Source of the DNA: Prorocentrum cordatum
Lineage: Eukaryota > Sar > Dinophyceae > Prorocentrales > Prorocentraceae
Assembly: GCA_963575745.1 (NCBI GenBank)
Contig: CAUYUJ010017921.1
Location: forward strand, 1-64,000
DNA: 64,000 nucleotides
Direction of reading: 5' to 3'
The number at the start of each line of letters is the position of its first letter. Positions within the stretch are counted from its first letter, which is position 1. Position numbers and translations under genes: made by a program. The notes below the pieces were generated by a model, which worked only from the letters and a program-made list of their open reading frames with translations, ran no database searches and was not told the DNA's origin. Shown piece by piece: positions 8,445-18,935 of this stretch.

Positions 8445-11400
8445 TCAAGTAAAGTAAGACTCAAACTCACCAAGCAAACGAACGATGTTGTGTACCGTAC
8501 ACTCTGCTGCGGATAATTCAGCCTGTGTGACTGTGCTCTCCGACGGAATCAACCATGCTTTTTCCCAGACGAGTTGCCAGGACACGGTCGAAAACTTTCC
8601 TTCGATCCTGTCGGACCTGGATATGAACGCCGCCTCGAGCCATGCACCACATCCTACTCCATCCTCAGATTTACCGCCATCGAAGGACCCCCTCAATGCG
8701 ATAGGTGTTATATGTCCATGTGTGTGTGTCATGCAAAAAGAGCGCTTCCATTCGTGTGATCTGCCCTCGCGGGCATCATGTGTGAGTCGATCCGCATGCT
8801 CATTTACTTCCCGAAACTCATGCTTAAAAGGATCCCTGCCATTCGAAGGTGCCCGAACTCCATAGATCTCCGTCAGACCGCTCATGATGTCAATGATATA
8901 GCCTATTCTTTTTCGATACGTGTAGTCAGTTATCGCCCACCTCCCTAGGAGCCAAGATATGACAAGAAGAGAATCCCCACAGATCTCCACTCCAAAACCA
9001 TGTGTTTTGAAATCCCATTCTGTTGCTTTCATGTTTGTTATTGCTAAACGTCTGGCGATGATTTCATTCTGGACCTCCTCCTCCTTCCTCCTTCGTTTAC
9101 GTGTTGCCTCATTTCCACCCTCCTCTTCCATATCATACGCAGTACGTCTCCCTCCTGATCCTTTAACATTTGATTGGAACAAGCTGAACTTCTCCTCACC
9201 CACCGTAGATATTGCAAACTCTCTCCAGCTATCAGGCTGGAAATCACTCCACCACTGATCACCCCAATATTTTTCGAAAGGATAGTGCCATGTATGTAGA
9301 CCCGTCGCGTCAATCCCTCTTTTCCTTTTGCGGTAGCTTCCCTCCTCTGACCGTCTTCTTTTTGAGTTATATCTGTGCATGATATCCCCAAAATTCTGCC
9401 GCCATTCATCATATCGGATTCCGTATGCAAGCATTGCCAACCTTGAGTCCCTCCATGCTCTGTCACTCTGCGGCATGTCATGAGGTAGATATTTTGCAAA
9501 CGACACCACATCCAATGCAAGCAACCACTGACGATACAAGAATTTTTGCACCAGCGACTGATACCCATGATCATGAAAAGCTTTCCTACATCGGCTGTAC
9601 TTCCGATGTGTATACTCGTCCCACGGCTCATCAGGAAGATGTCTCGTTCTCAATATTCTGAGCAAGCACTCTCCCTCAAACACATGAAGTCTCTCAATCG
9701 AACTTTCATCTGCTGCTACTCCATCTAATCCATACAATACTGTCGACTGAACAAGCTGTTGATATCTAGAATACTTTTCCCCCAATGGTATACATCTGCT
9801 GGTATAGAACTTGATGTCAACATAGAAGGCCTGTCTTCCTTTGTCCAATCTGTACGCTACATCCGCATGATATCGAGGAAATATAGCCGGAATACAGACT
9901 CCTAGGAGATGAACCTCAGCCCTTCTGCGAAATCTCAATTCACGTTCTGGGTCCTGAAATCCTTTGATCACCAGGTCCATGGTCGGAACGATGTGTTCAT
10001 TCTCATCATACTCTAGAGGTTCACCGAAAACTAAATACTCCAGAGACGCCTCTTTCCATCGCATACTGTATTTCTCAAGTGAGTGTGTCATTGCCAGCAT
10101 CATCTGAGCCAAATCCGACGCCGAGTTCGCCAGGACAACGATGTTATCAGCCCATAAGGCATGATTCAAGTAAATCGACACCGTTTCGACGCTCCCGTTT
10201 TCGTCCCTCGCACTCGCTCGAAACTCGACCCTATACCCCAACTTCTGTTCATCCCATTTCTCGAACAGTTCCCCCCACATCGCCACGGCAATACAATTAA
10301 AGGCAAACGGTCCTTCAGGTCCACCCGTACGTATACAGCGATCCCAGGACACCTTTGAGAACCGCTCGAAGTCGAGATTCTCACACGAGATCTCCACATC
10401 ACTATAGACCAGGGACTCAATCATCGCATGTTGGATAACATATGGTATACTACAATATGCCATGGCAGAACTGAAGTTAGCAACCGTACAATGATCAAAA
10501 GCTTGATAAACATCTGCGAGAGCAACATGTAATTGATCATCTGCGTGCTGATATTTGCTAGCATGTTGACCTAAGTGTTTCAATGCAGTCGTAATCTCAT
10601 ATGGCCTCCGTCCTTTCACAAATCCATACACACCAAATCTCCGAAACATCCCCACCTCCTCCATATAATCCTCCGCTAACTTGACCACACACATAGAATA
10701 AAGTTTAGATAACGCGTTTTGAATACACAGTAGTCTCGTTTCCTTTGCATCCGTGGTGTTTTGACTTTTAGGCATCACACTCACTATGATCTCCCTCCAG
10801 CAATCAGGGTACGGAATCTGTCTATGAAATACAGCCTCGAATATCCTTCGCACCTCTCTCAACGTTTTCCACGACAATCGAAGGAGCATCTCTGCAGGCA
10901 CTCCATCAGTCCCCGTCGCGCGGTTACGCTGCATTCTTCCCCTGCAGCAAAGCATATTCGCCAGCGTGATGGTGCATGGTGGAGCCTCCAGCTCCGCAGC
11001 CTGTCTGAGAGACTGCAGCACCTCTAGATTGGCAACACGAGTCTGGGCACACGACACCTTATTCTTGAGCATCTGCCAGATAACTTTGTTCCATATCTCT
11101 CTATCCTCCACTCCTTCCAGGTTATAGAGACGGTTTCTCTTCCTTTTCCTTGACGGTGGTAATTCATACTCCAAACGAAGACGGCGGTATAGACGGCGAT
11201 AGCCATTCAAAACTTTTGTGATCTGTTTTCTTTCTGGCCCAGGTGGGGTTCCCCTACGGAGTTCAATCAACCTCTGGAGTCTATAAGGGCGCACAGGCTG
11301 TTTAATACCATTGTCATCTCTTGTCTTATATTCCACCTCATCCCGAGTAAAGCTCGATTTGATCTGTCGTGACAAACAGCTGGCCCCCAGAGGATTACCA

Positions 11401-12404
11401 CTTACTGAGGAACACCTGGCATTGTCAACAAACGAGTCCATCGAAGCTCTCGCGATCATCTCATCCGTGAACGTGTTTGGCTCATATCCCACATAGCTTT
11501 TATCACGGGGTTTAGCGGAGAAACGGGGACAATGGACGACAGGGGAACGAACACAAACTTCCAAGAGTTTATGATCACTCAGACGGGATCGCTGAGTCTT
11601 CCCTCCTCTATGCAAACGAAAGGATGCCTTACATTCAATAATTTCCCAACCATGAGGGACCAGAACATAATCTAATACTCGTGGCCGCAGCTCTGGTGCT
11701 CTAGCAAGGCGACAGTGTGCTCGCGCGTAGCTCTCCCACGTCACTGCACGGTCGCCGAAAGTGTTGGCAGCACAGAGCCCGTACGATTGCATAAAGCATT
11801 CCAGCGCATGCCTCATCCTCCATCTGTCGTTCTCCCTCCTCCTCTCCGCCGTGCTGTCGCCTCCTTCCTCCTTTCCATCCACACCACTTCCTGTCATAAT
11901 ATATTCAACTCCTCGATGAACTCCCGTACTCCTCCCCACCAATTCCACATTAGCATCCACGCAAACAATGATGCAGGCACCTGGCAGCTTCGTGGCAACC
12001 ATCTCCCTGAGGACCATATTGAGGTTGGTCAGGGTTTGCTGCCACATATCAAAAGCATTCGGGATCGAAACATCTGGAAGGTACATGCTGGTGATCACCA
12101 GCCTCGAAGTAGCAGTCTTGAAGCCTCCTACGACGAAACGAGGATACGAGCATACGAATTCTTTGATACAACATTTCCATGCATTGTCGAACACTAGGGC
12201 AGCTTTCCCACATGATGAAACTCTCTGGTCCCATCCTAGACGTGCAATCTCGGCTCTGGGAAGAAAATCACTCTCTTGCAATGCGAACAAGCCTCCGTGA
12301 CAGCTACGAAGTTGTCCCAAAATCTCAGCTCCTCTACAGTTCCTCACTCCTGCCTTCTGGATATTCCAAGAAATGATAGTCAGGTTTTTCCGTCGAGCAC
12401 GTCC
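8445..12404 (-). CDS. LINE 2 ORF2: endonuclease, reverse transcriptase, permuted RNase H
   Basis: About 1319 residues if read from the codon after the ORF1 stop. There is no ATG before the first endonuclease motif (IISWNIQKAG, upstream of 12347); the GTG at 12347 would cut that motif off. Other endonuclease residues are ALQES, CVDANVEL and RLSDH. Reverse transcriptase motifs are TGTDGVPAEMLL, motif A ADVYQAFDH, motif B RTGGPEGPFAF and motif C WADN (about 10142-10154). The Trp-rich block is WHYPFEKYWGDQWW. RNase H motifs are permuted: CGDSLLVISW, NEHADRLTH, then SFDGGKSEDGVGCG, then TQAELSAAE near the C terminus. It is clearly diverged from LINEs 1 and 3, so the shared oddities are conserved and not copies of one mutation. 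The frame is intact. Confidence 0.93.
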   Translation of the reverse strand, partial: GRARRKNLTIISWNIQKAGVRNCRGAEILGQLRSCHGGLFALQESDFLPRAEIARLGWDQRVSSCGKAALVFDNAWKCCIKEFVCSYPRFVVGGFKTATSRLVITSMYLPDVSIPNAFDMWQQTLTNLNMVLREMVATKLPGACIIVCVDANVELVGRSTGVHRGVEYIMTGSGVDGKEEGGDSTAERRRENDRWRMRHALECFMQSYGLCAANTFGDRAVTWESYARAHCRLARAPELRPRVLDYVLVPHGWEIIECKASFRLHRGGKTQRSRLSDHKLLEVCVRSPVVHCPRFSAKPRDKSYVGYEPNTFTDEMIARASMDSFVDNARCSSVSGNPLGASCLSRQIKSSFTRDEVEYKTRDDNGIKQPVRPYRLQRLIELRRGTPPGPERKQITKVLNGYRRLYRRLRLEYELPPSRKRKRNRLYNLEGVEDREIWNKVIWQMLKNKVSCAQTRVANLEVLQSLRQAAELEAPPCTITLANMLCCRGRMQRNRATGTDGVPAEMLLRLSWKTLREVRRIFEAVFHRQIPYPDCWREIIVSVMPKSQNTTDAKETRLLCIQNALSKLYSMCVVKLAEDYMEEVGMFRRFGVYGFVKGRRPYEITTALKHLGQHASKYQHADDQLHVALADVYQAFDHCTVANFSSAMAYCSIPYVIQHAMIESLVYSDVEISCENLDFERFSKVSWDRCIRTGGPEGPFAFNCIAVAMWGELFEKWDEQKLGYRVEFRASARDENGSVETVSIYLNHALWADNIVVLANSASDLAQMMLAMTHSLEKYSMRWKEASLEYLVFGEPLEYDENEHIVPTMDLVIKGFQDPERELRFRRRAEVHLLGVCIPAIFPRYHADVAYRLDKGRQAFYVDIKFYTSRCIPLGEKYSRYQQLVQSTVLYGLDGVAADESSIERLHVFEGECLLRILRTRHLPDEPWDEYTHRKYSRCRKAFHDHGYQSLVQKFLYRQWLLALDVVSFAKYLPHDMPQSDRAWRDSRLAMLAYGIRYDEWRQNFGDIMHRYNSKRRRSEEGSYRKRKRGIDATGLHTWHYPFEKYWGDQWWSDFQPDSWREFAISTVGEEKFSLFQSNVKGSGGRRTAYDMEEEGGNEATRKRRRKEEEVQNEIIARRLAITNMKATEWDFKTHGFGVEICGDSLLVISWLLGRWAITDYTYRKRIGYIIDIMSGLTEIYGVRAPSNGRDPFKHEFREVNEHADRLTHDAREGRSHEWKRSFCMTHTHGHITPIALRGSFDGGKSEDGVGCGAWLEAAFISRSDRIEGKFSTVSWQLVWEKAWLIPSESTVTQAELSAAECTVHNIVRLLGEFESYFT

Positions 12405-12407
12405 TCA
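12405..12407 (-). promoter_or_regulatory. In-frame TGA between ORF1 and ORF2 (LINE 2)
   Basis: AAC-TGA-GGA; the downstream frame is open and begins the endonuclease domain with no ATG. An imperfect hairpin (TTCTTGGA/TCCAGAA) lies about 30 bases downstream. Confidence 0.55.
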
Positions 12408-13454
12408 GTTTTTACTTAACTCCTCTTTCATTTTCGTGATCGTTACATCTTTGATATCATATTTAGCACACATTGTCGCCCATTGTTCTTCGAAGATCTC
12501 CCAAGACTCACCCTTCCATTCCGCCAGGAGAAATGGTTTAGAATCTACCGAATGCACATAGATCGAGGAACGTGGGGGGCCCATTTCACCACGCAGAGGA
12601 ACAAAGCTCGGATGGGCAAGCGTTTTGAATATACCCTGAAATCGGCTAACCTGCTTGATGTGTGGACGTTTCCATGGGGGAGCATCAACCAAAATCTTGA
12701 TTTTGCTTGGTACGATTTGCTGGTCCATCCCTGCAAGTATTTTGTCAGCCTCTGGGGAGGTGAGCAGCTCATCCAAGTGTTTCTTCCATAACCATAGAAT
12801 ATCACCAGTTGTGCCTGTTCGAACCCCCACCCTCCCCTGACCATACAACGTTCGTCCAGCATTGAGCCGAATAGTACGATCTTTGTCCACACACATCTTC
12901 GTATCCTCTGGTAGGGCATCAACCATATTCGATACCAATGTCTGAAGATCTTTCTGGCCCAGCATTTCCTCACTGCGTTTCTTGGGATTGCTCCAGTTTT
13001 TCACCCAACCTTTGATTTCCAAGAATTCTGGCTTCCACATTCTCCTCGCCATCTTCATATTCTCAGAATCTCCCGAAAAACTACGCTCTGACACCTGAGA
13101 AGCATTAGATGCATTACCGGTGCCCACTAAACCGGGAGGAGGTTGAGGCGGATACATCATCATCTGCTCCAGCTTTTGTATACGTTCGTCTTGTGTCTGG
13201 ACTTTTTCATCAATCTGTGCCAGTTTCTTCTCTGTGGCCTCACACTGCTTGACAAGAGACGTGGTTCTCTCCTCATTCGTGAAACCAAGTCGAAGAAGAG
13301 CCGCAAGGGATGGGTTTGTCTCCTTCGAGATCAGTTCCTCCCTCTCTCTCCATAGATTATCGCCTCGATGTTTAACATTCCTCTCGAATTCCTCGTCTGA
13401 TACATGTTCAGCACCCTCTGCAGCCGACATTTGAGAATGAGGGACCGACGCCAT
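12405..13454 (-). CDS. LINE 2 ORF1 protein
   Basis: A 349-residue protein starting at a true ATG (MASVPHSQMS). The N-terminal third is charged with a probable coiled coil (about residues 65-95, VKQCEATEKKLAQIDEKVQ). A Pro-rich linker (YPPQPPPG) follows. The C-terminal two thirds carry the domain shared with the other LINE ORF1s: GWVKNWSNP, IRLNAGR, GTTGDILWLWK and DAPPWKRPHI-(3)-RFQGIFK. No zinc knuckle is present. RNA binding is inferred from position, as for other LINE ORF1s. The frame ends in TGA and runs on into ORF2 without a shift. Confidence 0.85.
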   Translation of the reverse strand: MASVPHSQMSAAEGAEHVSDEEFERNVKHRGDNLWREREELISKETNPSLAALLRLGFTNEERTTSLVKQCEATEKKLAQIDEKVQTQDERIQKLEQMMMYPPQPPPGLVGTGNASNASQVSERSFSGDSENMKMARRMWKPEFLEIKGWVKNWSNPKKRSEEMLGQKDLQTLVSNMVDALPEDTKMCVDKDRTIRLNAGRTLYGQGRVGVRTGTTGDILWLWKKHLDELLTSPEADKILAGMDQQIVPSKIKILVDAPPWKRPHIKQVSRFQGIFKTLAHPSFVPLRGEMGPPRSSIYVHSVDSKPFLLAEWKGESWEIFEEQWATMCAKYDIKDVTITKMKEELSKN

Positions 13455-13827
13455 TTTAACACCTGCTGAGTCCTGTGTCTACGTCTACGCCAGCACTTTC
13501 GTGCTTCTCTTATGCACACTCGCCAATAATATTTGTCCACTTCTTCAATGAATCGATTCCACCCACGATCAGGCTCCCCTAGATACGACGTGATTGTCAA
13601 GAGAGAACAACAATATTCTTCCACTTCTTCAATGAATCGTTTCTCACTCGATCAGGCTCCCTTTGATACGACAATATTGGAAGAGCAGCAACAATACAAA
13701 GAGGATACCGTACACAATAGTGATAGGTGTGGAGCAAAATTGGAAAGCAGGCACACAAGGTTCGCAGAAGAGGAGGTTCCCCAGGCAGTATTCTGCGAGC
13801 CTTTTGGCGACGCCTTGAGCCTTGAGC
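13455..13827 (-). other. 5' UTR of LINE 2 with an ~80-bp tandem repeat
   Basis: Two imperfect tandem units (about 13538-13617 and 13618-13698) share CCACTTCTTCAATGAATCG and GATCAGGCTCCC. Repeated 5' UTR units can carry LINE promoters; there is no direct evidence of that here. Confidence 0.6.
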
Positions 13828-13846
13828 CTTGAGCCAAAATGGCTAC
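13814..13846 (-). other. Dinoflagellate spliced leader with two tandem relics
   Basis: The minus strand at 13846-13828 reads GTAGCCATTTTGGCTCAAG, the last 19 nt of the 22-nt dinoflagellate leader, followed by GCTCAAG (13827-13821) and GCTCAAG (13820-13814). Relics of this kind are known from recycled, retroposed dinoflagellate mRNAs. The first three leader bases are missing. Confidence 0.9.
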
Positions 13847-13970
13847 CGCCCCATGTCGGGGCCGGCCCTCCCTCCACTCCAACCACTCCGCCCTCGCGGA
13901 GCGCCGGGGGGGAGGGAGGATGGGGAGGGGGGGGAGGGGGGGGGGGGGGGCGCGGGCGGCGCCAGCACCG
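13847..13970. repeat. GC-rich block, right part, after LINE 2
   Basis: It continues the block broken at 8220 (GGGGCCGGCCCTCCCTCCACTCC, CGCGGAGCGCC), with a G-rich run at 13900-13950. Confidence 0.8.
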
Positions 13971-14503
13971 CGCGCGCACACACGCACACAAACGCACACA
14001 CACACGCTCACACACACACACACACAAACAGACAAACGCAGACACAGCCACACACACACACACGCGCGCCCACACACACCTGCCAGACACGCACACGCAC
14101 ACGCACACACACACACACACACACACGCACACACACACACACACACACACACCCGCAATCCACAGACACGGACACACTGACGACGTCGCACTTACACACC
14201 GATCCCCACACTGGTTAGCGCTCTCCGCCCCCGCGACCCCCCTGCCGCCCCTGCGCGCCCCGCCCCCCCGCTCTTCCCGCCGTCGCTCCGGAGGGGGGAG
14301 GCACCGCCCCATGTCGGGGCCGGCCCTCCCTCCACTCCGTCCACTCCGCCCTCGCGGAGCGCCGGAGGAAAGGGCGGAGGGGGAGGAGGGGGGGGGGGCG
14401 CAGGCGGCGCCAGCACCGCGCGCGCACGCACACACACACGCACACACGCACACCCACGCACACACACACGCACACACACGCACACACACACGCACACGCA
14501 CCG

Positions 14504-14537
<34 letters not shown>

Positions 14538-15178
14538 AGCAAGCACATGCGCATACACGCACACGTAAACACGCACACACACACACATGCACATACACGC
14601 AAACATAAACACACCCGCACACACACACACACACAGACGCGCACAAACACACATACACACACGCACACACACACACGCACACACACGCACACACATGCAC
14701 AGAGACGCACACATACACACGCACACCCACGCACGCACGCACGCACACACACACACACACACGCACGCACACACACACGCACACACACACACACACACGC
14801 ACACGCACCCGAACACACACACACACACACACACACGCGCAAGCACATGCGCATACACGCACACGTAAACAAGCACAGACGCACATCCACACACACGCAA
14901 ACATAAACACACACGCACACACACACAGACGCGCACAAGCACACACACACACACGCAGACACACACACGCACACACATGCACACACGCACACATACACAC
15001 GCAGACACACACACACACGCGCGCGCACACACACATAATCACACTTGCACGCATACACACACGCACACACACATGCACATAAACGCATACAAAGACGAGC
15101 ACACACACACACACACACACACACGCACGCGCACACACACACACACACACACGCACACAAACGCACACACACACACAC

Positions 15179-15214
<36 letters not shown>

Positions 15215-15702
15215 GCACGCACGCACACACTACACACACACATACACACACGGACAAAGACAGACACAGGCACGCACACACACACACACACACACGAGCA
15301 CACACACCTCCCAGACGCACAACACACACAGACACACACAGACACACACAACACCCACGGACACGGACACACTGATGACGTCGCCCTTACAAACCGATCC
15401 CCACGCTGGTCAGCGCTCTCCACCCCCGCGACCCTCTGCCGCCTCCGCGCGCCCCCCCCCCCCCCGCCCTCCCTGCCGGCGCTCCGGAGGGGGGAGGCAC
15501 CGCCCCATTTCGGGGCCGGCCCTCCCTCCACTCCAACCACTCCGCCCTCGCGGAGCGCCGGAGGAAAGGGCGGGGGGGGGAGGAGGGGAGGGGGGCGCAG
15601 GCGGCGCCAGCGCCGTGAGCGCACACACACACACACACGCACACACACACGCCACACACACACACACACACACACACGCACGCACACACACGCACACGCA
15701 CT

Positions 15703-15737
<35 letters not shown>

Positions 15738-15751
15738 AAACACGCACAGAC

Positions 15752-15787
<36 letters not shown>

Positions 15788-15806
15788 GCACACACACGCA
15801 CACGCA

Positions 15807-15844
<38 letters not shown>

Positions 15845-15895
15845 CACACAAACACGCACAGACACACGCACACACACACACACACACATGCACAT
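13971..15895. repeat. (CA)n/(CACACG)n arrays alternating with GC-rich blocks
   Basis: (CA)n tracts at 13971-14155, 14425-15350 and 15620-15895 alternate with GC blocks at 14155-14425 and 15350-15625 that share GACACGGACACACTGA, CAGCGCTCTCC and GGGGCCGGCCCTCCCTCC. The unit is therefore CA tract plus GC block, tandemly amplified. Long Cys-Val or Thr-His frames here are not genes. Confidence 0.92.
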
Positions 15896-16460
15896 TACAC
15901 GGGCAACGCCGCTGGATTCAGCGCATTCCTCCCCATCTCCGCGCTGACTACTGCCATGCACCACTCGATCGGCGCCGCAGCGCGGAGATCCAGCCCTTCC
16001 AACCAACGCACCCCCCTCTCCGCGCCAGCGCTCCAGAGGGGGGAGGGGCCGCCGCACTACGGGGCCAGCCATCCCTCCGCTCCAGTCCGTCGCAACACGC
16101 AGCACAGCCTTGCTTCATTCAGCCCCCCCTCCGCCCTCCCTCGCCCACCCCCGCCCCCCTTGTCCTGCCCCCCACCCCCCCTCCCCCAAACACCCACCCC
16201 ACCTCCCGATCGCACGCCCCACACACACACACACACCTCCCCTTCATTCCCTCTTCGAAACCCAAAATCCCTGCCCAGCCCTGTCCTATCGGCCCGAATG
16301 CCAGGCGGACCCCGCCGACCGATCCAGCTCTTACCCCTGCATGTCCACGGCCAACCCCCGGGCCCCCCCCGACACCCGCTGCGACGCGCGCGTCGCGTCC
16401 GCCCGAGCGCGGCCGCGCTGGAAAGCAGCCAAGTCCTCAACCCTTTCTGACCGAAACCTG
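15896..16460. repeat. Diverged GC-rich block and C-rich tract
   Basis: 15896-16115 is a diverged fourth copy of the GC block (GCGCTCCAGAGGGGGGAGG, CGGGGCCAGCCATCCCTCC). 16120-16250 is C-rich with a short CA run. The 3' end of the Helitron-like element should lie near here, but I cannot place a terminal hairpin with confidence. Confidence 0.55.
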
Positions 16461-18935
16461 TCACCACTCGGTCGGCGCCGCCTCCGCGCGAGGATTCCGC
16501 CCGCTCCACGCGCTTCGGGCGCAGCAGAACCCCCGCGCGAACAAACGCGCCCTCGCCCGCCCCCGCCCCCTCACCCGCGACCGCGCCAGGCGCAGATTGC
16601 GCCGCCAGCCGGCAGACCTGCGCGGAGCCACTGCCTCTGGCACAGTCTCCGGCTTTCTCCCCCCTGGCGCGGACGCCCTGGCCGCCCCCGGCAATCCTCT
16701 CCCCGCGCAGACTCCCGGCTCCTCCACAGCCACCTCTGCGTCGCCCGACGCAGCCGCGTGCCCCCCCGCTTTGCCGCGGCCTTTGCCGCCCGCACGCAGC
16801 TTCGCAAGGCCGCCCCCACCTCGCGCATCTCTCCCAGCGGCACCATCGTTCCCTCCGACAACGTCCCCAGACTCTACCGCGCCATTGGCGCCGCCACCCA
16901 GCCTCGTCTCGGCGCGACCACCGACTCCGTCGCCAGCGGAGGCGCAGCCCGCGCCAGACGGCGACGCCGCCCTCTTCCTCCGCGCGCGCCTCGCTGCGGA
17001 ATGCGGCGCAGCCCCGACGGGCGAGCCCGCGGCCCACCCCCCTCCACCCCCTCCTCCACCTCCTCGCACACCTCCCCCTCCTCGTCCCGCACCTCCCCCT
17101 CCTCCTCCCCCTCCCCCTCCTCCGCCGCGCACAGAGCCCAACCCCGCAGCGACCCCGCCGCTCGCGCCCGGGCCGCCCGCCGCGCCCACGGCACGCGCGG
17201 CGCCGAGCACCCCGCCCTTCGCCGTCGCCGCGCCACTCCCGGCGACCCCGCCGGCATCGACGCCGCGCATCTCCCCGGACGGCGAAGCCGGAGTCTTCCG
17301 CCGCACGCGCCTGGCCGTGGCCGGCGAGCTGAGGACACCATCGCCCCCTTCGCGCTCCGGCGTAAGCGGGGCACCCGCCCGGACCGGCACCGGCGCCCGC
17401 ACGCTCGACCCCGCCTCGCTCTCCGCCGCGACCTCTGCAGGCTGCCGCCCCGCAGCGCGGCAACGCGCGCCGAGACCCGAGGCGCTCGCGCCGCCGGCGC
17501 CACCGCCACCGACGCCAGTCACCTCACTCCCGCCAGCCCCCACACCCCCGATGCCTGCCCCGCCCCCCCCTCCACCGCTCTGCTCATCTGGCGCCCCGCC
17601 AACCCCTGGCGCCCCCGCGTCGGCGCTCTGCCCCTGACTGCGCCCCATGCGACAGTACACCGCCATGTACGCCTCCTTCGGCTTCACGTGCGCCGGCTCG
17701 CCTCGCATCCTGCGCGGCGGCTTGTCGTCGTCAAACAAAACGTACCCCCCGTCAGGGACGCGGCACAACGTCGTATAGTGACCGGTATGCACTGTTTGCC
17801 CATTGTGGTACACAACGCCAACCAGCTGCATCTGGGGAAGCCCATGCAGCCTCAGTTGCTCTTCGACCCACACGGGCTGCCGCGCCTCATGGCCCCTCCT
17901 CAATTGAACCACCAAAACGCGCGGCACGCCCGTGAGTCGCGTCTGCTGGTCGTGCCAAACCCGGTCGGCATCCGCGCGGCAACACGCTGGGCAGCTCTTC
18001 TCAACTTGTTCAGGCGCGCAAAAGTCGGAGTACATTTCCGACAACATCATCGGCCCGCCGGGCCGCGCGTGGACCCGCAGCTTCAGAACATCCTCCGCCT
18101 CGTACGAGACGGACAAGTGCCCGCACTGACGGCATTTCTGCCGCTTCTCCATCACAAACCCGAACATCCGATCCACGTGCGTCACGCGCATGTTCGTCGC
18201 ACGAATGCTCTCGGGGTCCCACGACGCAAAGCGTCCGGCCAACTCCTCTCCGCGGCGCGCAGCCGACATCAGCTTACCCCAATACGCAAACACATCATGC
18301 TGCTGCCACTCGTTGTCGAACTCACTGGGCTGCCCGAGGAAAACGTCCTCGCTATCAACATTCGTTCGCCGCCGCACGCTCACGGGTCCGCCCTGCCAGC
18401 GTCGCGACACCAACTGATTGTGCGTGTCCCACATCCCGCAGACGCAGCAACGCCCACTGGCCCTCTCCTCGCAATCGCCCTCCGCGTGCCATCGAAGCCA
18501 CTCCCAGACGGCAGGCGTCCGCAGCATCAGCTGCGTCACGCTGACCACGTAGCAAGAATGCCCAGGCCGCGGCATCCCACGGACGGGCACGCTACTCACG
18601 CTGTCCCACGAAGCCGCGCGAATACCATCCACGCGAGGCACGTCCATCTCTCCAGGGCTCGGCGGAGGCTGAGCCGGGCGCTCCGACGCGAACAAACTCT
18701 GCGGCCCGAACGCCGCGGACACCAGCTCTTCCCGACGGCGCTGTCTTCGGGCTGCCTCGCGTTGCTGCGTTCGCAAGTACGCCTCCCGGTTTCGGTCCTG
18801 CGCCTGCTGCCTCGCCAAGGCCGCAGCCTCCCGCCCCTGCTGCAACCGATTCTGGACCTCGGCACCCTCCAGCCGGTGCGACCGATCGCGCGTCGCCTGG
18901 AGCGCGAGCCGGCAGCGTTGCGCCAGGGCCCTCAT
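16461..18935 (-). CDS. Ubiquitin-specific protease (USP/C19) of the Helitron-like element
   Basis: An 824-residue ORF from a true ATG at 18935. It has a charged Arg/Gln-rich N terminus (1-70), then a USP catalytic domain at about 118-430: Cys box MPRPGHSCYVVSVTQLML with Cys128, zinc-ribbon pairs CRQC (268-271) and CPAC (315-318), His box HTGHYTTL with His386, and an acidic FDDDK (401-405). The tail (430-824) is Gly/Ala/Pro-rich low complexity with a twice-seen RRxRRKxxASPSG motif. It is expected to cleave ubiquitin or a ubiquitin-like linkage, or to process element proteins. The start overlaps the endonuclease stop (ATGA), which suggests coupled translation. All core residues are present. Confidence 0.85.
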   Translation of the reverse strand: MRALAQRCRLALQATRDRSHRLEGAEVQNRLQQGREAAALARQQAQDRNREAYLRTQQREAARRQRRREELVSAAFGPQSLFASERPAQPPPSPGEMDVPRVDGIRAASWDSVSSVPVRGMPRPGHSCYVVSVTQLMLRTPAVWEWLRWHAEGDCEERASGRCCVCGMWDTHNQLVSRRWQGGPVSVRRRTNVDSEDVFLGQPSEFDNEWQQHDVFAYWGKLMSAARRGEELAGRFASWDPESIRATNMRVTHVDRMFGFVMEKRQKCRQCGHLSVSYEAEDVLKLRVHARPGGPMMLSEMYSDFCAPEQVEKSCPACCRADADRVWHDQQTRLTGVPRVLVVQLRRGHEARQPVWVEEQLRLHGLPQMQLVGVVYHNGQTVHTGHYTTLCRVPDGGYVLFDDDKPPRRMRGEPAHVKPKEAYMAVYCRMGRSQGQSADAGAPGVGGAPDEQSGGGGGGAGIGGVGAGGSEVTGVGGGGAGGASASGLGARCRAAGRQPAEVAAESEAGSSVRAPVPVRAGAPLTPEREGGDGVLSSPATARRVRRKTPASPSGEMRGVDAGGVAGSGAATAKGGVLGAARAVGAAGGPGASGGVAAGLGSVRGGGGGGGGGGGGAGRGGGGVRGGGGGGGGGWAAGSPVGAAPHSAARRARRKRAASPSGAGCASAGDGVGGRAETRLGGGANGAVESGDVVGGNDGAAGRDARGGGGLAKLRAGGKGRGKAGGHAAASGDAEVAVEEPGVCAGRGLPGAARASAPGGRKPETVPEAVAPRRSAGWRRNLRLARSRVRGRGRARARLFARGFCCARSAWSGRNPRAEAAPTEW

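Larger units (their letters stand above)
8221..13846 (-). mobile_element. LINE 2, non-LTR retrotransposon with a spliced-leader 5' end
   Basis: A full-length two-ORF LINE: 5' end at the dinoflagellate spliced leader (13846), 5' UTR to 13455, ORF1 13454-12405, ORF2 12404-8445, then a ~220-bp 3' UTR ending in an (AGCC)n-like tail. Both ORFs are intact. The flanks are the two halves of one GC-rich block. I see no convincing target-site duplication (at most GGC). The leader shows that the template was a trans-spliced mRNA. Confidence 0.92.

Noticed and set aside
12345-12347. GTG at 12347 as the start of LINE 2 ORF2
   Set aside because: It would remove the conserved WNIQKAG endonuclease motif that lies in the same open frame upstream.
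8221-13846. A 7-bp target-site duplication TGGCTAC around LINE 2
   Set aside because: The right-hand copy is part of the spliced leader (GTAGCCA) and the left-hand one part of the tail-like repeat, so the match is probably coincidental.
13644-15947. Very long Cys-Val-rich or Thr-His-rich open frames on both strands
   Set aside because: They are translations of (CA)n and GC-rich simple repeats with no start context or conserved motif.
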